Assembly: GCF_018224885.1 (NCBI RefSeq)
Contig: NZ_JAGTXB010000021.1
Location: 96,206 to 160,205, forward strand
Direction of reading: 5' to 3'
DNA: 64,000 nt
From: Chitinophaga hostae
GTDB taxonomy: Bacteria > Bacteroidota > Bacteroidia > Chitinophagales > Chitinophagaceae
Shown: one piece after another, positions 27,349 to 35,659 of the stretch
Numbering within the stretch: the first letter of the stretch is position 1
How the letters are laid out: each line of letters begins with the position of its first letter
Position numbers and translations under genes: made by a program
Notes under the pieces: model-generated
Databases searched by the model: none
What the model saw: only the letters and a program-made list of their open reading frames with translations
Told to the model about the DNA's origin: nothing

Positions 27349-27454
27349 TGCGGCATCCCTCACAAGAAAAGTATAAGTGATTGGAGCGGTTTTTGCAATT
27401 GTAGTAACGTTAAAAAGCGTTACTGTTTAGCCAATCATCCCGCAATTGCCTGTT

Positions 27455-28102
27455 ATGAAAAAATATTTTTTGTTAGTTATTATCTGCATTGGCAGTTTAC
27501 ATGTTTCTTCACAAAATTTTATACACGCTGCCGGGCTTTCAGTATTCATTGATCATACGTCCCGCTCTCCTAACATTGCCAGTTACGGCCTTACTTATTC
27601 GCCTCGTTTTAATGTAATGCAAAACAGCAAAATGTCGGTATCAGTGGGTATTCCGCTAACCGTGGGTGGTTCCGGTGGCAGTGGCGGGAAGCAGCCGGAT
27701 GGTTATTGGATCGACGATCAATATTATTACAATTATGATAACGGTTATGAAGCACCAGAGGTGAAAGCCAGGTGGATGGTAGATGTACCGGTTATTGTAA
27801 GCCTGAACTTCGGGGCTCTTTCTTCCCTATACAATACCCGGAGAATAGGCTTTTTCCTGGGTGGTGGATTTGGTTATCATTTGGGGCCTGTAAATGTGGA
27901 CCACAGGGATCTCAGGGGCAATCACTATATTGATTCCACTTACCAGAATTTAGCCGGTCCTGTGGGCAACCTGGGTATCCGCATCAGAACCGGTCCAAAA
28001 TATTCGACAGAAGGTATTGAAATAAAGGGTTCCTATATGAAAAGTGTAACCAGGAAACAACCGGATGTTTATGGTATCAGCATTATGTACGTGTTTAGAT
28101 GA
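27455..28102 (+). CDS. Probable outer-membrane beta-barrel protein, unknown role
   Basis: The start is ATG 27455 (MKKYFLLVIICIGSLHVSSQ, signal peptide); an upstream in-frame Met would add three residues. The 215-residue product is rich in alternating hydrophobic/polar stretches and glycine, and ends in ISIMYVFR, close to the terminal aromatic signature of outer-membrane barrels. A glycine/serine-rich loop is followed by YYYNYDNGY. I recognise no specific family. It follows the polysaccharide locus after a terminator, so it is probably a separate unit. Confidence 0.6.
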   Translation: MKKYFLLVIICIGSLHVSSQNFIHAAGLSVFIDHTSRSPNIASYGLTYSPRFNVMQNSKMSVSVGIPLTVGGSGGSGGKQPDGYWIDDQYYYNYDNGYEAPEVKARWMVDVPVIVSLNFGALSSLYNTRRIGFFLGGGFGYHLGPVNVDHRDLRGNHYIDSTYQNLAGPVGNLGIRIRTGPKYSTEGIEIKGSYMKSVTRKQPDVYGISIMYVFR

Positions 28103-28123
28103 CCCATACGCCGCTAGCAGTTG

Positions 28124-29035
28124 TTAACGTTTAGGCGACACCGTTACTTCTACACTCCATTCGCTGCCGCTTCCGATATGATGTACAGCGGCAAAATTAT
28201 CCTGGTTCAGTGCAAAAGAGAGTTGCAATAAACTGTTCAGGTAACTGAGCGGTTTTCCTACGGGCACTGCCCCAAAGGTTTGGCTGTAAGGCGCATCCGT
28301 TTCATATACTTTTTCCCCTTTGTGGAAGAAAACCACATGGAGCATGTCTCCATAATTTAGCGGCAACCGGTTTACCAGGTCGGTAGTGATGTTTGTCCAT
28401 ATGTTACCATATTGCACATCCAGCACGGAAATATTTCCTTTCAGTTTTCCTCCTTCCAGTACAGCAGCCTGGTAAGGGATATTTATCACCTGTTTAGGCA
28501 GCTGCGGCCCCACCTGTTCGTAAGTGATGGTACCGGATGCCAACCTGGCGCCGGTATACGCATATACATCCCTGCCATGGAAGGTGTAGGATTGCCGGGA
28601 ATCTTTGCGGCGGTTTACGGCTTCATCTATTTCTCGTATGGCTGCAATACCTAGTGAAGCAGCCACGAGGGTAAGCGTACCATTATCCGGTGTAACAATA
28701 AAATGGCCGCTGTTTGTTTTCAGCACCACTGATTTGCGGTCGGTACCCACACCCGGATCTACTACGGATACGAATACGGTGCCGGCCGGCCAGTAAGGAA
28801 CAGTTTGTTCCAGCCGATAGGCGGCTTCCCATATATTATACGCAGGTATTTCGTGGGTGAGATCGTAGAGTTTAAGATCCCGGGAAACGCCGGTGGCTAC
28901 CCCTTTCATGGCAGAAACGGCGCCATCTTTAAGACCGAAGTCGGACTGAAAAACCAGTACTTTGTTTTGGGCATATCCAATGCCGGCAACAAACAATAAT
29001 AGCAGGCAGCTGATAAAACGGGCATTCTTTCTCAT
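28124..29035 (-). CDS. Exported SAM hydroxide adenosyltransferase (SAM hydrolase) family protein
   Basis: The product is 303 residues. It has the family motifs QSDFGLKDGAVSAMKG, DLTHEIPAYNIWEAA, VSVVDPGVGTDRKSV, VTPDNGTLT and FHGRDVYAYTGA. Characterised members hydrolyse S-adenosylmethionine to adenosine and methionine, and relatives use the fold for halogenation. Unusually for a SAM-using enzyme, it begins with a clear signal peptide (FISCLLLLFVAGIGYAQ) and should be exported, where SAM is not expected. The substrate may therefore differ. It is convergent with the outer-membrane protein gene and divergent from an AraC gene. Confidence 0.85.
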   Translation of the reverse strand: MRKNARFISCLLLLFVAGIGYAQNKVLVFQSDFGLKDGAVSAMKGVATGVSRDLKLYDLTHEIPAYNIWEAAYRLEQTVPYWPAGTVFVSVVDPGVGTDRKSVVLKTNSGHFIVTPDNGTLTLVAASLGIAAIREIDEAVNRRKDSRQSYTFHGRDVYAYTGARLASGTITYEQVGPQLPKQVINIPYQAAVLEGGKLKGNISVLDVQYGNIWTNITTDLVNRLPLNYGDMLHVVFFHKGEKVYETDAPYSQTFGAVPVGKPLSYLNSLLQLSFALNQDNFAAVHHIGSGSEWSVEVTVSPKR

Positions 29036-29119
29036 GGGAGTTAATTAGTCTGCGAATTTAGCAGATTACATGAAAATGGTTAAAAATTCTTACCTTGAAG
29101 ATAATTCATCTGCCCGATA

Positions 29120-29935
29120 ATGAAGTACCAGGAAATACCACCTCCAGCTTATCTTCAGCACTATGTCCGTTATTTCTGGACACTGGAAAGTAGTGGTAAG
29201 GAACATTTACCGCATATCTTCGGCCCGGTGGCGGATGGCTGCCCGGGGCTTATGTTTCAGCAATCGACCAATGGAAGTCTCTTCCTGGATAATAGGCAGT
29301 TGCCCGACCTGTTGTTATATGGGCAAACTACGCGATATACAGAACTGCATTTAACGGGTGTTTTTTGTTCCATAGGCGTTTGTTGTTATCCTAATGCGTT
29401 GAAATCTATTTTTGGTTTGAATGCCGACGAGTTGACCAACACCTGCCTGGATCTGGATTTGCTGGCGGCAAGCAAAGATTTTCATCTTGCTGAAAAATTA
29501 TGGGACATGCCTTCGATGGCAGGAAAGATCGATATCATTGCATCGTTCCTGTTTAAGCAGGTCAATAAAAATGATGGGGCAGCAGATGAAATTACCCGGT
29601 TTGCGCTATCGCAGATCATTGCGTCAAAAGGCAGTATTCCATTAAAGGATTTGCAGCAACAGTTGCAGTTAACGGAAAGAAGTTTTGAGCGCCGGTTCAA
29701 ACAGGGCGTGGGCATCTCCCCCAAATTATTTTCCCGGATATGCCGTTTTCAGAACTCGCTGGAGCAATTGAGGAACAATAATTTCAGTAAGCTCTCGGAC
29801 ATTGCTTTTGAAAATGACTATGCCGATCAATCCCACTATATCCGTGCCTTCAAAGAGTTTGCCGGATTCTCCCCTTATCAGTATCAAAAAAAGTCAAACG
29901 AAGTAGTCGCTAATTTCCTGTTGATGGAGAAATAG
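29120..29935 (+). CDS. AraC-family regulator with DUF6597-type N-terminal domain
   Basis: The product is 271 residues. The N-terminal half (QHYVRYFWTLES, GPVADGCPGLMFQ) matches the sensor-like domain common in Bacteroidota AraC proteins. The C-terminal HTH (about 165-262) has LKDLQQQLQLTERSFERRFK and FAGFSPYQYQ. The ligand is unknown. It has no obvious partner: a GNAT gene follows at 30006 and the exported SAM-hydrolase gene is divergent 84 bp away. Regulation of either neighbour is possible but not shown. Confidence 0.88.
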   Translation: MKYQEIPPPAYLQHYVRYFWTLESSGKEHLPHIFGPVADGCPGLMFQQSTNGSLFLDNRQLPDLLLYGQTTRYTELHLTGVFCSIGVCCYPNALKSIFGLNADELTNTCLDLDLLAASKDFHLAEKLWDMPSMAGKIDIIASFLFKQVNKNDGAADEITRFALSQIIASKGSIPLKDLQQQLQLTERSFERRFKQGVGISPKLFSRICRFQNSLEQLRNNNFSKLSDIAFENDYADQSHYIRAFKEFAGFSPYQYQKKSNEVVANFLLMEK

Positions 29936-30005
29936 CCGGTGTTGTTTTTTGGCATTCCTTATTGGAATATCCTTTAAATTGGGGCCAACAAAACGAAAAC
30001 GAGCA

Positions 30006-30545
30006 ATGGAGATATTTGCCTCAACCACACGGCTGATCCTCAGAGAAATGATTCCCGCCGATGCCCCGGGCATGTTTGCCCTTGACTCTGACGCAGCAGT
30101 GCAACGTTATGTAGGCAATAGGCCTATCACCACCATCGCAGAAGCCAGGGAAAAGATCGCCTATATCCGGCAGCAATACCAGGAGCTGGGTATTGGCAGA
30201 TGGGCAGTGATAGAAAAAGCGTCCAACACATTTGTGGGCTGGGCTGGTCTGAAGCTGGTGAAGGAGCCTATGAACAATCATACAGACTATTACGATCTCG
30301 GATACCGGTTTATTAAAGACTACTGGGGGAAAGGATATGCGACTGAATGCGCGGTGGCATCGCTGGAGTACGGCTTTGGCCGGATGAAACTGGCAACGGT
30401 TTATGCCTGGGCGGATGCCGGCAACCAGGCGTCGTGCCATGTACTGGAAAAGGCCGGGTTAGAGATGATAAAAACGTTTTACCATGAAGAGGCGCTGCAC
30501 CAATGGTTTAAGATCAGCCGGGAGGACTGGGAGCAGCGCCGTTAA
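30006..30545 (+). CDS. GNAT-family N-acetyltransferase (RimJ/RimL type)
   Basis: The start is ATG 30006 (MEIFASTTRLILREMIPAD), the usual opening of this subgroup. A longer frame would reach back toward the AraC stop. The 179-residue product has the acetyl-CoA loop region DYWGKGYATECAVASLEYGF and the terminal NQASCHVLEKAGLEMIKT. It transfers acetyl from acetyl-CoA to an unknown amine. It follows the AraC gene by 70 bp and could share its transcript. Confidence 0.88.
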   Translation: MEIFASTTRLILREMIPADAPGMFALDSDAAVQRYVGNRPITTIAEAREKIAYIRQQYQELGIGRWAVIEKASNTFVGWAGLKLVKEPMNNHTDYYDLGYRFIKDYWGKGYATECAVASLEYGFGRMKLATVYAWADAGNQASCHVLEKAGLEMIKTFYHEEALHQWFKISREDWEQRR

Positions 30546-30648
30546 CAGGCCGATACTGACTGAGGTGTAGTTACAGCAGGGGGTGTTAACTTGCTATACA
30601 CAATTGTAAGCCGGTTACAATCCATTACCCTCAATCAGTATCCCATTT

Positions 30649-31749
30649 ATGAAGATTAACAGTATACAATTCCTACGTGCCATAGCAGTGATCCTCGTTG
30701 TACATGTACACGCCATTGATACACAAGAGGCTTTTGCAGTATCCCATCAGCAAAAATTCTATTTCCTGGAAAACTTCGGCGCCATTGGTGTGGATCTGTT
30801 TTTCGGTATCTCTGGTTTTATTATCAGTTATGTTGCCAACAGCTATTTTGGTGTAAGGGAAGGCGTGGATTTTTTGAAGAAACGTTTTTTAAGGATCAAT
30901 CCTATATACTATGTAGCCAGTTTACTGTTTATGGTGATGTTTTGTTTTTTCGACAAATTCTTCCCTGTAATAGCGGTATTGAACGGGTTAAGGGATACGA
31001 TTTTAATGTTGCCGGTATTGAACGTACAGAAGTGGCTGATGCCGATATTAATTGTGGGTTGGTCACTCAGCTTTGAGTGGTGGTTTTACATGTTGTTTTT
31101 CCTGCTTATTTTATTCCGTGTAAAAAATAAAGCGTTCTTGCTGTTACTTGTTATTCCGGCTTTGGTGGTGATAGGCAGATTGCTGCATCCTACCGATTTC
31201 AGGATGATCTTTTACACCAACCCGATCATGCTGGAGTTTCTTTTTGGCGTTATTATTTACTGGTTGTACCGTCATGTTAATGTAGCCACCGGTATTGCCG
31301 CGTTGCTGCTGGTATTGGGAATTGGTGGTTATGTGTATAATGTGATCTACGGTTTTGGCAACATTTCCGAACTGGGAAGTGTGACCAGTGGTAGCGGCAG
31401 TTTGAAAAGGGTATTGTTATGGGGTTTGCCCAGCGCCTGTATACTGGCCGGATGTATTTTCCTGGAGAAGAAAGGAGTATTTGCCAAACTATGGAATAAC
31501 CGGTTTGGTCTGCTGGTGGGAGATGCCTCATATTCCATTTATTTAACACACTACACGTTTTTCTATGTATTGAGCCAGGTGTATCTGTATACCGGGTATT
31601 TCCTCAATGCAGATCTTTCCATATTTGTACATATGGCGCTGGCGGTGGGTGCGGGCATTTGGTTCTACCTGAAGGTGGAGCGCCCGTTGATCAAGCTGCT
31701 GCATTCCAAGCCACCTGTACAAACGCCTGTCCATGCTGCTATGCCATGA
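30649..31749 (+). CDS. Acyltransferase family 3 (OafA/NodX-like) membrane protein
   Basis: The product is 366 residues with about ten membrane helices. The opening INSIQFLRAIAVILVVHVHA contains the conserved R and the H-x-H of acyltransferase-3 proteins, and GAIGVDLFFGISGFIISYV follows, which is diagnostic. Such enzymes O-acylate surface sugars or peptidoglycan. No polysaccharide synthesis genes are near, so the acceptor is unknown. The gene converges on an esterase gene 7 bp away. Confidence 0.9.
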   Translation: MKINSIQFLRAIAVILVVHVHAIDTQEAFAVSHQQKFYFLENFGAIGVDLFFGISGFIISYVANSYFGVREGVDFLKKRFLRINPIYYVASLLFMVMFCFFDKFFPVIAVLNGLRDTILMLPVLNVQKWLMPILIVGWSLSFEWWFYMLFFLLILFRVKNKAFLLLLVIPALVVIGRLLHPTDFRMIFYTNPIMLEFLFGVIIYWLYRHVNVATGIAALLLVLGIGGYVYNVIYGFGNISELGSVTSGSGSLKRVLLWGLPSACILAGCIFLEKKGVFAKLWNNRFGLLVGDASYSIYLTHYTFFYVLSQVYLYTGYFLNADLSIFVHMALAVGAGIWFYLKVERPLIKLLHSKPPVQTPVHAAMP

Positions 31750-31756
31750 TTCAATA

Positions 31757-32623
31757 TCAGGGGGTATTGGGTAACCAGCCCCCTCTTTTCATCCACCAGA
31801 TCATAGGGTCGAGCCATTCGTTTACGGGTAACCGTTGGGTGAAGCCATGATTGCCGGTGGGATACAGGTGCAGTTCGGCAGGGATTCCTCCTCTTACCAT
31901 TGCCTGATAGAAGGCTATGCTGTTGTTAACGTTTACCACCATATCATCGTTGGTATGCGTGATGTATGCGGGCGGCGTATTATTATTTACCCATTCTTCG
32001 TTGGAGAAAAAAGCGATTTTTTCCGGAGCCGGGTCATTTCCGATTAAACTCACCCGGGAACCTACATGAGCCAGGTCTTTATTCATGCTGATGACGGGGT
32101 ATACCAGGATCATAAAATCGGGGCGTAGTTCGATATTTTCCTTATTAGGAATATAGCTTTTGCCGCTGTGGGTACCCAGCGTAGCTGCCAGGTGGCCGCC
32201 GGCGGAATATCCGGCGATACCAATTTTATTTTTATCCAGGCCCCATTCGGCGGCATTCATCCGCACCAGTTTAATCGCCTGTTGGGCATCCTGCAGGGGG
32301 CCCATACTTTTGTCCCGCATGGTGGCATCGGAGGGCAGCCGGTATTTGACCACAAAGGCCGTCACACCTTTTGTTTTAAAGGCTTCCGCTATTTTAATAC
32401 CTTCTTCGTCGAAGGCCAGGAAAGCGTATGCACCGCCGGGAAAAATGATCACAGCTGTACCATTCGGCTTCGTTGGTTTATAAATAGTAATCGTAGGGGC
32501 GTCGACTTTACCGATGCTGTTGGGGATGGAGTCCTTATACAGCGGTCGTACTTCCTGGGCTTTTAATAGCGGGGTAACAAATAGTGCCGGTATAAAAAAC
32601 AAAAGGGCCAAAGACTTTTTCAT
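31757..32623 (-). CDS. Exported alpha/beta-hydrolase (BD-FAE / acetylxylan-esterase-like)
   Basis: The product is 288 residues with a signal peptide (MKKSLALLFFIPALFVTPLL). The oxyanion region IIFPGGAYAFLAF replaces the common HGGG, and the nucleophile elbow is GYSAGGHLAATLG. The late THTNDDMV and GNHGFTQR supply the Asp and His of the triad. This layout is typical of esterases of the BD-FAE group that remove acetyl or feruloyl groups from hemicellulose. It is not part of an obvious carbohydrate operon here. Its promoter side faces the ECF41-associated gene. Confidence 0.85.
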   Translation of the reverse strand: MKKSLALLFFIPALFVTPLLKAQEVRPLYKDSIPNSIGKVDAPTITIYKPTKPNGTAVIIFPGGAYAFLAFDEEGIKIAEAFKTKGVTAFVVKYRLPSDATMRDKSMGPLQDAQQAIKLVRMNAAEWGLDKNKIGIAGYSAGGHLAATLGTHSGKSYIPNKENIELRPDFMILVYPVISMNKDLAHVGSRVSLIGNDPAPEKIAFFSNEEWVNNNTPPAYITHTNDDMVVNVNNSIAFYQAMVRGGIPAELHLYPTGNHGFTQRLPVNEWLDPMIWWMKRGGWLPNTP

Positions 32624-32959
32624 GCGCAGATAATTGTGTTCAGTTATCTGTCAAAAGAAAAAATTTTGGCCCGGAAATATGTTTACAGATTGTAAACACA
32701 CCGCTGATTAACAAATGCTTTACTATTTCTCTGCCACTGCCAGCAGGAACCAGGCGGCAGCCATTGTATTTATCTCCTTAAAATAACCCATAGATTTTTG
32801 ACAACAGCAGGCATTGTGAAAATATATTTTACTGATTATCAATATATTATAAAATATCTGTCACGTTTTTTAAAAAAAAATAAAAATCCCGTCACGTTTT
32901 GCTCCGCTTCTCTGTCTTATTACCGTAACTCGTTTATAACAACAAAAAAACATACAAAA
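32624..32959. other. Divergent intergenic region with ECF-type promoter candidate
   Basis: This 336-bp stretch separates the esterase and AhpD-like gene starts. It is AT-rich near the middle and contains GTCACGTTTT twice (32860-32869 and 32891-32900), described separately. A plus-strand frame upstream of 32960 is open but has no family resemblance and is taken as non-coding. Confidence 0.5.
32890..32916 (+). promoter_or_regulatory. Candidate ECF41-type promoter of the AhpD-like gene
   Basis: CGTCACG (32890-32896), 16 bp, then TGTC (32913-32916) is close to the reported ECF41 promoter TGTCACA-N16-CGTC, differing at three bases. A second TGTCACG lies upstream at 32859-32865. The start codon at 32960 would follow a leader of about 35-40 bases. 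The matching sigma factor is encoded just downstream. Confidence 0.5.
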
Positions 32960-33418
32960 ATGGAACAGCGAATTTCTTACCAGGACACCAGCAAAGGTCT
33001 TTTTGACGGATTAATGAAAACAGAATTTTACTTCAAGAAATCAGGAGCGGATCTGAAATTACTGGAGTTGATGAAGTACCGGATTTCCCAGATCAACGGA
33101 TGTGCTTATTGTTTGGATGCTCATCACAAAGAATCGATCCATATGGGTGAAACAGAGCAGCGGCTGCATTCATTGGCAGTATGGAGAGAATGCCCATATT
33201 ATAACGACAGGGAAAGGGCGGCACTGGCATTTGCAGAAGCGCTGACCAATACCAGCCGGGAAGAGGTAAATGATGAATTGTTTACTACACTGGAGGGCTT
33301 ATTCACCAAAGCAGAGATAGCTGACCTGACCGTGGCCATTGCGCAGATCAATGCCTGGAACCGGATCAATAAAGCATTCCGTACTACGCCCGGTAACTAT
33401 AAAGTGGGGCAATTTTAA
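32960..33418 (+). CDS. Carboxymuconolactone decarboxylase / AhpD-like protein
   Basis: The start is ATG 32960 (MEQRISYQDTSKGLFDGL). The longer open frame upstream is promoter DNA. The 152-residue product has the redox-active motif C48-x-x-C51 in NGCAYCLDAHHKES, as in AhpD alkylhydroperoxidase-like proteins of the carboxymuconolactone decarboxylase superfamily. These proteins use the cysteines in peroxide or thiol chemistry in the cytoplasm. It is immediately upstream of an ECF41-type sigma factor, whose best-known conserved target is exactly this class of gene. Confidence 0.9.
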   Translation: MEQRISYQDTSKGLFDGLMKTEFYFKKSGADLKLLELMKYRISQINGCAYCLDAHHKESIHMGETEQRLHSLAVWRECPYYNDRERAALAFAEALTNTSREEVNDELFTTLEGLFTKAEIADLTVAIAQINAWNRINKAFRTTPGNYKVGQF

Positions 33419-33475
33419 TATTATTGTGCCGCTTTACACTGGCTGTTTCAAATATCTTAACCTAAATTATCACCT

Positions 33476-34318
33476 GTGTTGAAAGACTATCAGCATATAT
33501 TATTTCCATACGCCTATAATATCCTGGGGGCTGTAGAAGATGCAAAAGACGCCATCCAGGATGTGTTGTACAATTATCTTGCTACGCCCAGGGAAAATGT
33601 GGATAACGAAAAAAACTACCTGATCAAAAGCGTGATCAACCAGGCGATCAATATACGGAATAAGAAAAAGCAGGTGAAGCTGGGAGATGTGTGGCTGCCG
33701 GAACCGGTGGCCACGGAGGGGGCAGACAGCAATATCAACCTGCACGATATTGCCTCATATTCCATGCTGGTATTGCTGGAGCAACTCAATCCGAAAGAGC
33801 GGGCGGTATTTATCCTGAAAGAAAGCTTTGGTTATTCGCATGAAGAAATTGCGGAGGTGCTATCCATCACTACGGAGGGATCGCGGAAATTGCTCAGCCG
33901 TGCACGTACACGGCTAAACGAATCAAAGCAGCCGGCCACCAACCGTAAAGCTATTCCCAGTGGGATACTGGACGATTATATTCATGCTATCAGGAGCCGC
34001 AATACACATACCCTGGAAAATTTACTTTCGCGGGAGGTGACCTTCTTTGCGGATGGAGGCACTAAGATGAATGTGGTGAAAAAGGTATCTGTTGGTTTGC
34101 ATGAAGTGGCCGAACTGCTGCTCTACATCTATGAAAAATATGATAAGGACCTATCGGTTGTTACAGCGGAGATCAATCATCAACCGGCATTGCTGTATTA
34201 CAATGATACCAGGTTAGTGGCCTGCCAGGTATTTGGCGTATCAGCGGCCGACGGCAAAATATTCCAGATCAATAATGTGGTGGATCCGGATAAACTCAAA
34301 ACTATCGATAAAGCATGA
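33476..34318 (+). CDS. ECF41-type sigma factor with C-terminal SnoaL-like domain
   Basis: The product is 280 residues and starts at GTG 33476 (TTG 33479 is an alternative). Sigma region 2 lies at about 1-60 and region 4 at about 95-150. The linker holds WLPEP at 73-77, the hallmark of ECF41. The C-terminal NTF2/SnoaL-like domain (about 165-275) carries DGGTK at 193-197, close to the DGGGK signature. In studied members that domain controls the sigma factor in place of an anti-sigma. It sits 57 bp after the AhpD-like gene, its usual partner. Confidence 0.88.
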   Translation: MLKDYQHILFPYAYNILGAVEDAKDAIQDVLYNYLATPRENVDNEKNYLIKSVINQAINIRNKKKQVKLGDVWLPEPVATEGADSNINLHDIASYSMLVLLEQLNPKERAVFILKESFGYSHEEIAEVLSITTEGSRKLLSRARTRLNESKQPATNRKAIPSGILDDYIHAIRSRNTHTLENLLSREVTFFADGGTKMNVVKKVSVGLHEVAELLLYIYEKYDKDLSVVTAEINHQPALLYYNDTRLVACQVFGVSAADGKIFQINNVVDPDKLKTIDKA

Positions 34319-34321
34319 GCT

Positions 34322-34436
34322 GAGCATTACGAATTTCAAATTACGAATTACGGCTTAGTGAAAGATAGCAGCGAACGTTTTTCGCGTCTATTAATTTCAC
34401 TAAGCCGTAATTCGTAATTTGAAATTCGCAATGCTC
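34322..34436. repeat. Long inverted repeat after the ECF41 gene
   Basis: Bases 34322-34363 and 34395-34436 are reverse complements over 42 bp with one mismatch. The inner loop contains a smaller GCGAA/TTCGC hairpin. The arms include the internal direct repeat ATTACGAATT. The element starts just after the sigma-factor stop codon at 34318 and lies well before the next gene on the same strand (34585), so it is a plausible strong terminator. Confidence 0.85.
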
Positions 34437-34584
34437 GGCCTCATCTGGTTTCCCTCCCGGCAAAATCGTTATTCTACTAATACTCCCGCGTGTCGTGGTT
34501 TCCCCATTCTTAACCTATAAATAATTTCCGCTGCGTTGGAGAAAGCAATATTCCGGTGTATTTTTAAGTATAAACCTCTCCACT

Positions 34585-35550
34585 ATGAAGCAAAAAACCC
34601 TCTTCCTGGCTTTGGCCGCCCTTTCTTTCTTTGGTTGTAAAAAAGACCTGGTAAACCCAACTGCCAACAACGGCATTGAAACAGGCAACAATACCCTTAC
34701 AACCTCCACGTTAACAGTGTCTCTCCCTGGCTGGATGGGATCTGTTGCAGACAACACCAATCTTGCTGCCTTGTCTATTCCCGGCACGCACGACAGTGGC
34801 GCCCGCACGGAGCCGGTTAGTGGTACTGCCAAGTGTCAGAACCTGAGTATCCGCGAACAGCTGGATGCAGGCACCCGCTTCCTGGATATCCGCTGCCGCC
34901 ACATTGGGGATGCCTTTGCCATACACCATGGCTCTATTTACCAGAATCTGAACTTTACCGATGTATTAACCGCCTGCTACAGTTTCCTGGCGGCCAATCC
35001 AACAGAAACTATTGTAATGTGCGTAAAAGAAGAGTACGACCCAACCAACAACACCCGCACATTTGAACAAACTTTTGACAGCTATACACAGCTGCAGCCT
35101 TCCAAATGGTATTTGGGAGATGCTGTTCCCAACCTGGGTTCCGTAAGAGGCAAAATTGTATTGCTGAGAAGATTCGGCGCATCCAACACACCAAAAGGTA
35201 TTGAAGCCACCAACTGGGCCGATAATACCACCTTCTCCATTAACAATACCAACTCCAGTCTGCGTGTACAGGATCAATATGTAGTTCCCGACAATAATGG
35301 AAAATGGACCGGGATCACCAACCTGTTTACCGAAGCTAAAAACGGCAACCAGTCAGTATTATACCTCAACTTCACCAGTGGCTACAAATCGCTGATCTTT
35401 GGTATCCCCAGCATTACCACCGTTTCCAATGCTATTAATCCACAGATCAATACCTACTTTACCAATAATACGCATGGCAGGTATGGTATTATACCCATGG
35501 ATTTTGCTGCAGCAGACAGGAATACGTTGATTATTAACACAAATTTTTAA
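34585..35550 (+). CDS. PI-PLC X-domain lipoprotein (phosphatidylinositol phospholipase C-like)
   Basis: The product is 321 residues with a lipoprotein signal (LALAALSFFGCKKD, lipidated C18). The catalytic X domain has SIPGTHDSG with H69, LDAGTRFLDIRCR, and the second histidine in AIHHGSIYQ (H114 or H115). Bacterial PI-PLCs cleave phosphatidylinositol or GPI anchors by a two-histidine mechanism. A membrane-anchored copy in an environmental bacterium could scavenge phospholipid from eukaryotes or fungi (inference). The gene lies alone between two inverted repeats. Confidence 0.88.
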   Translation: MKQKTLFLALAALSFFGCKKDLVNPTANNGIETGNNTLTTSTLTVSLPGWMGSVADNTNLAALSIPGTHDSGARTEPVSGTAKCQNLSIREQLDAGTRFLDIRCRHIGDAFAIHHGSIYQNLNFTDVLTACYSFLAANPTETIVMCVKEEYDPTNNTRTFEQTFDSYTQLQPSKWYLGDAVPNLGSVRGKIVLLRRFGASNTPKGIEATNWADNTTFSINNTNSSLRVQDQYVVPDNNGKWTGITNLFTEAKNGNQSVLYLNFTSGYKSLIFGIPSITTVSNAINPQINTYFTNNTHGRYGIIPMDFAAADRNTLIINTNF

Positions 35551-35562
35551 AGACGCTGAAAG

Positions 35563-35659
35563 CATAAGGCAGAAAGCAAAAAGCTATCGAAGCAATTGAT
35601 CAATGCGGAAATTCCATGTTAATCAATTGCTTCGATAGCTTTTTGCTTTCTGCCTTATG
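35563..35659. repeat. Long perfect inverted repeat between convergent genes
   Basis: Bases 35563-35600 and 35622-35659 are exact reverse complements over 38 bp around a 21-base loop. The right arm contains the stop codon of the ECF42 gene (35655-35657), and the left arm begins 13 bp after the PI-PLC stop. It shares AGCTTTTTGCTTTC with the repeat at 10285-10406. Confidence 0.9.

Noticed and set aside
32704..32796. Minus-strand stretch reading INTMAAAWFLLAVAEK before a stop
   Set aside because: It looks like the tail of a lost gene, but only about 25 residues are readable and no family can be named.
34322..34436. Repeat resembling a CRISPR fragment
   Set aside because: There is only one palindromic pair with no regular direct repeats or spacers and no cas genes. 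It is a gene-end inverted repeat.
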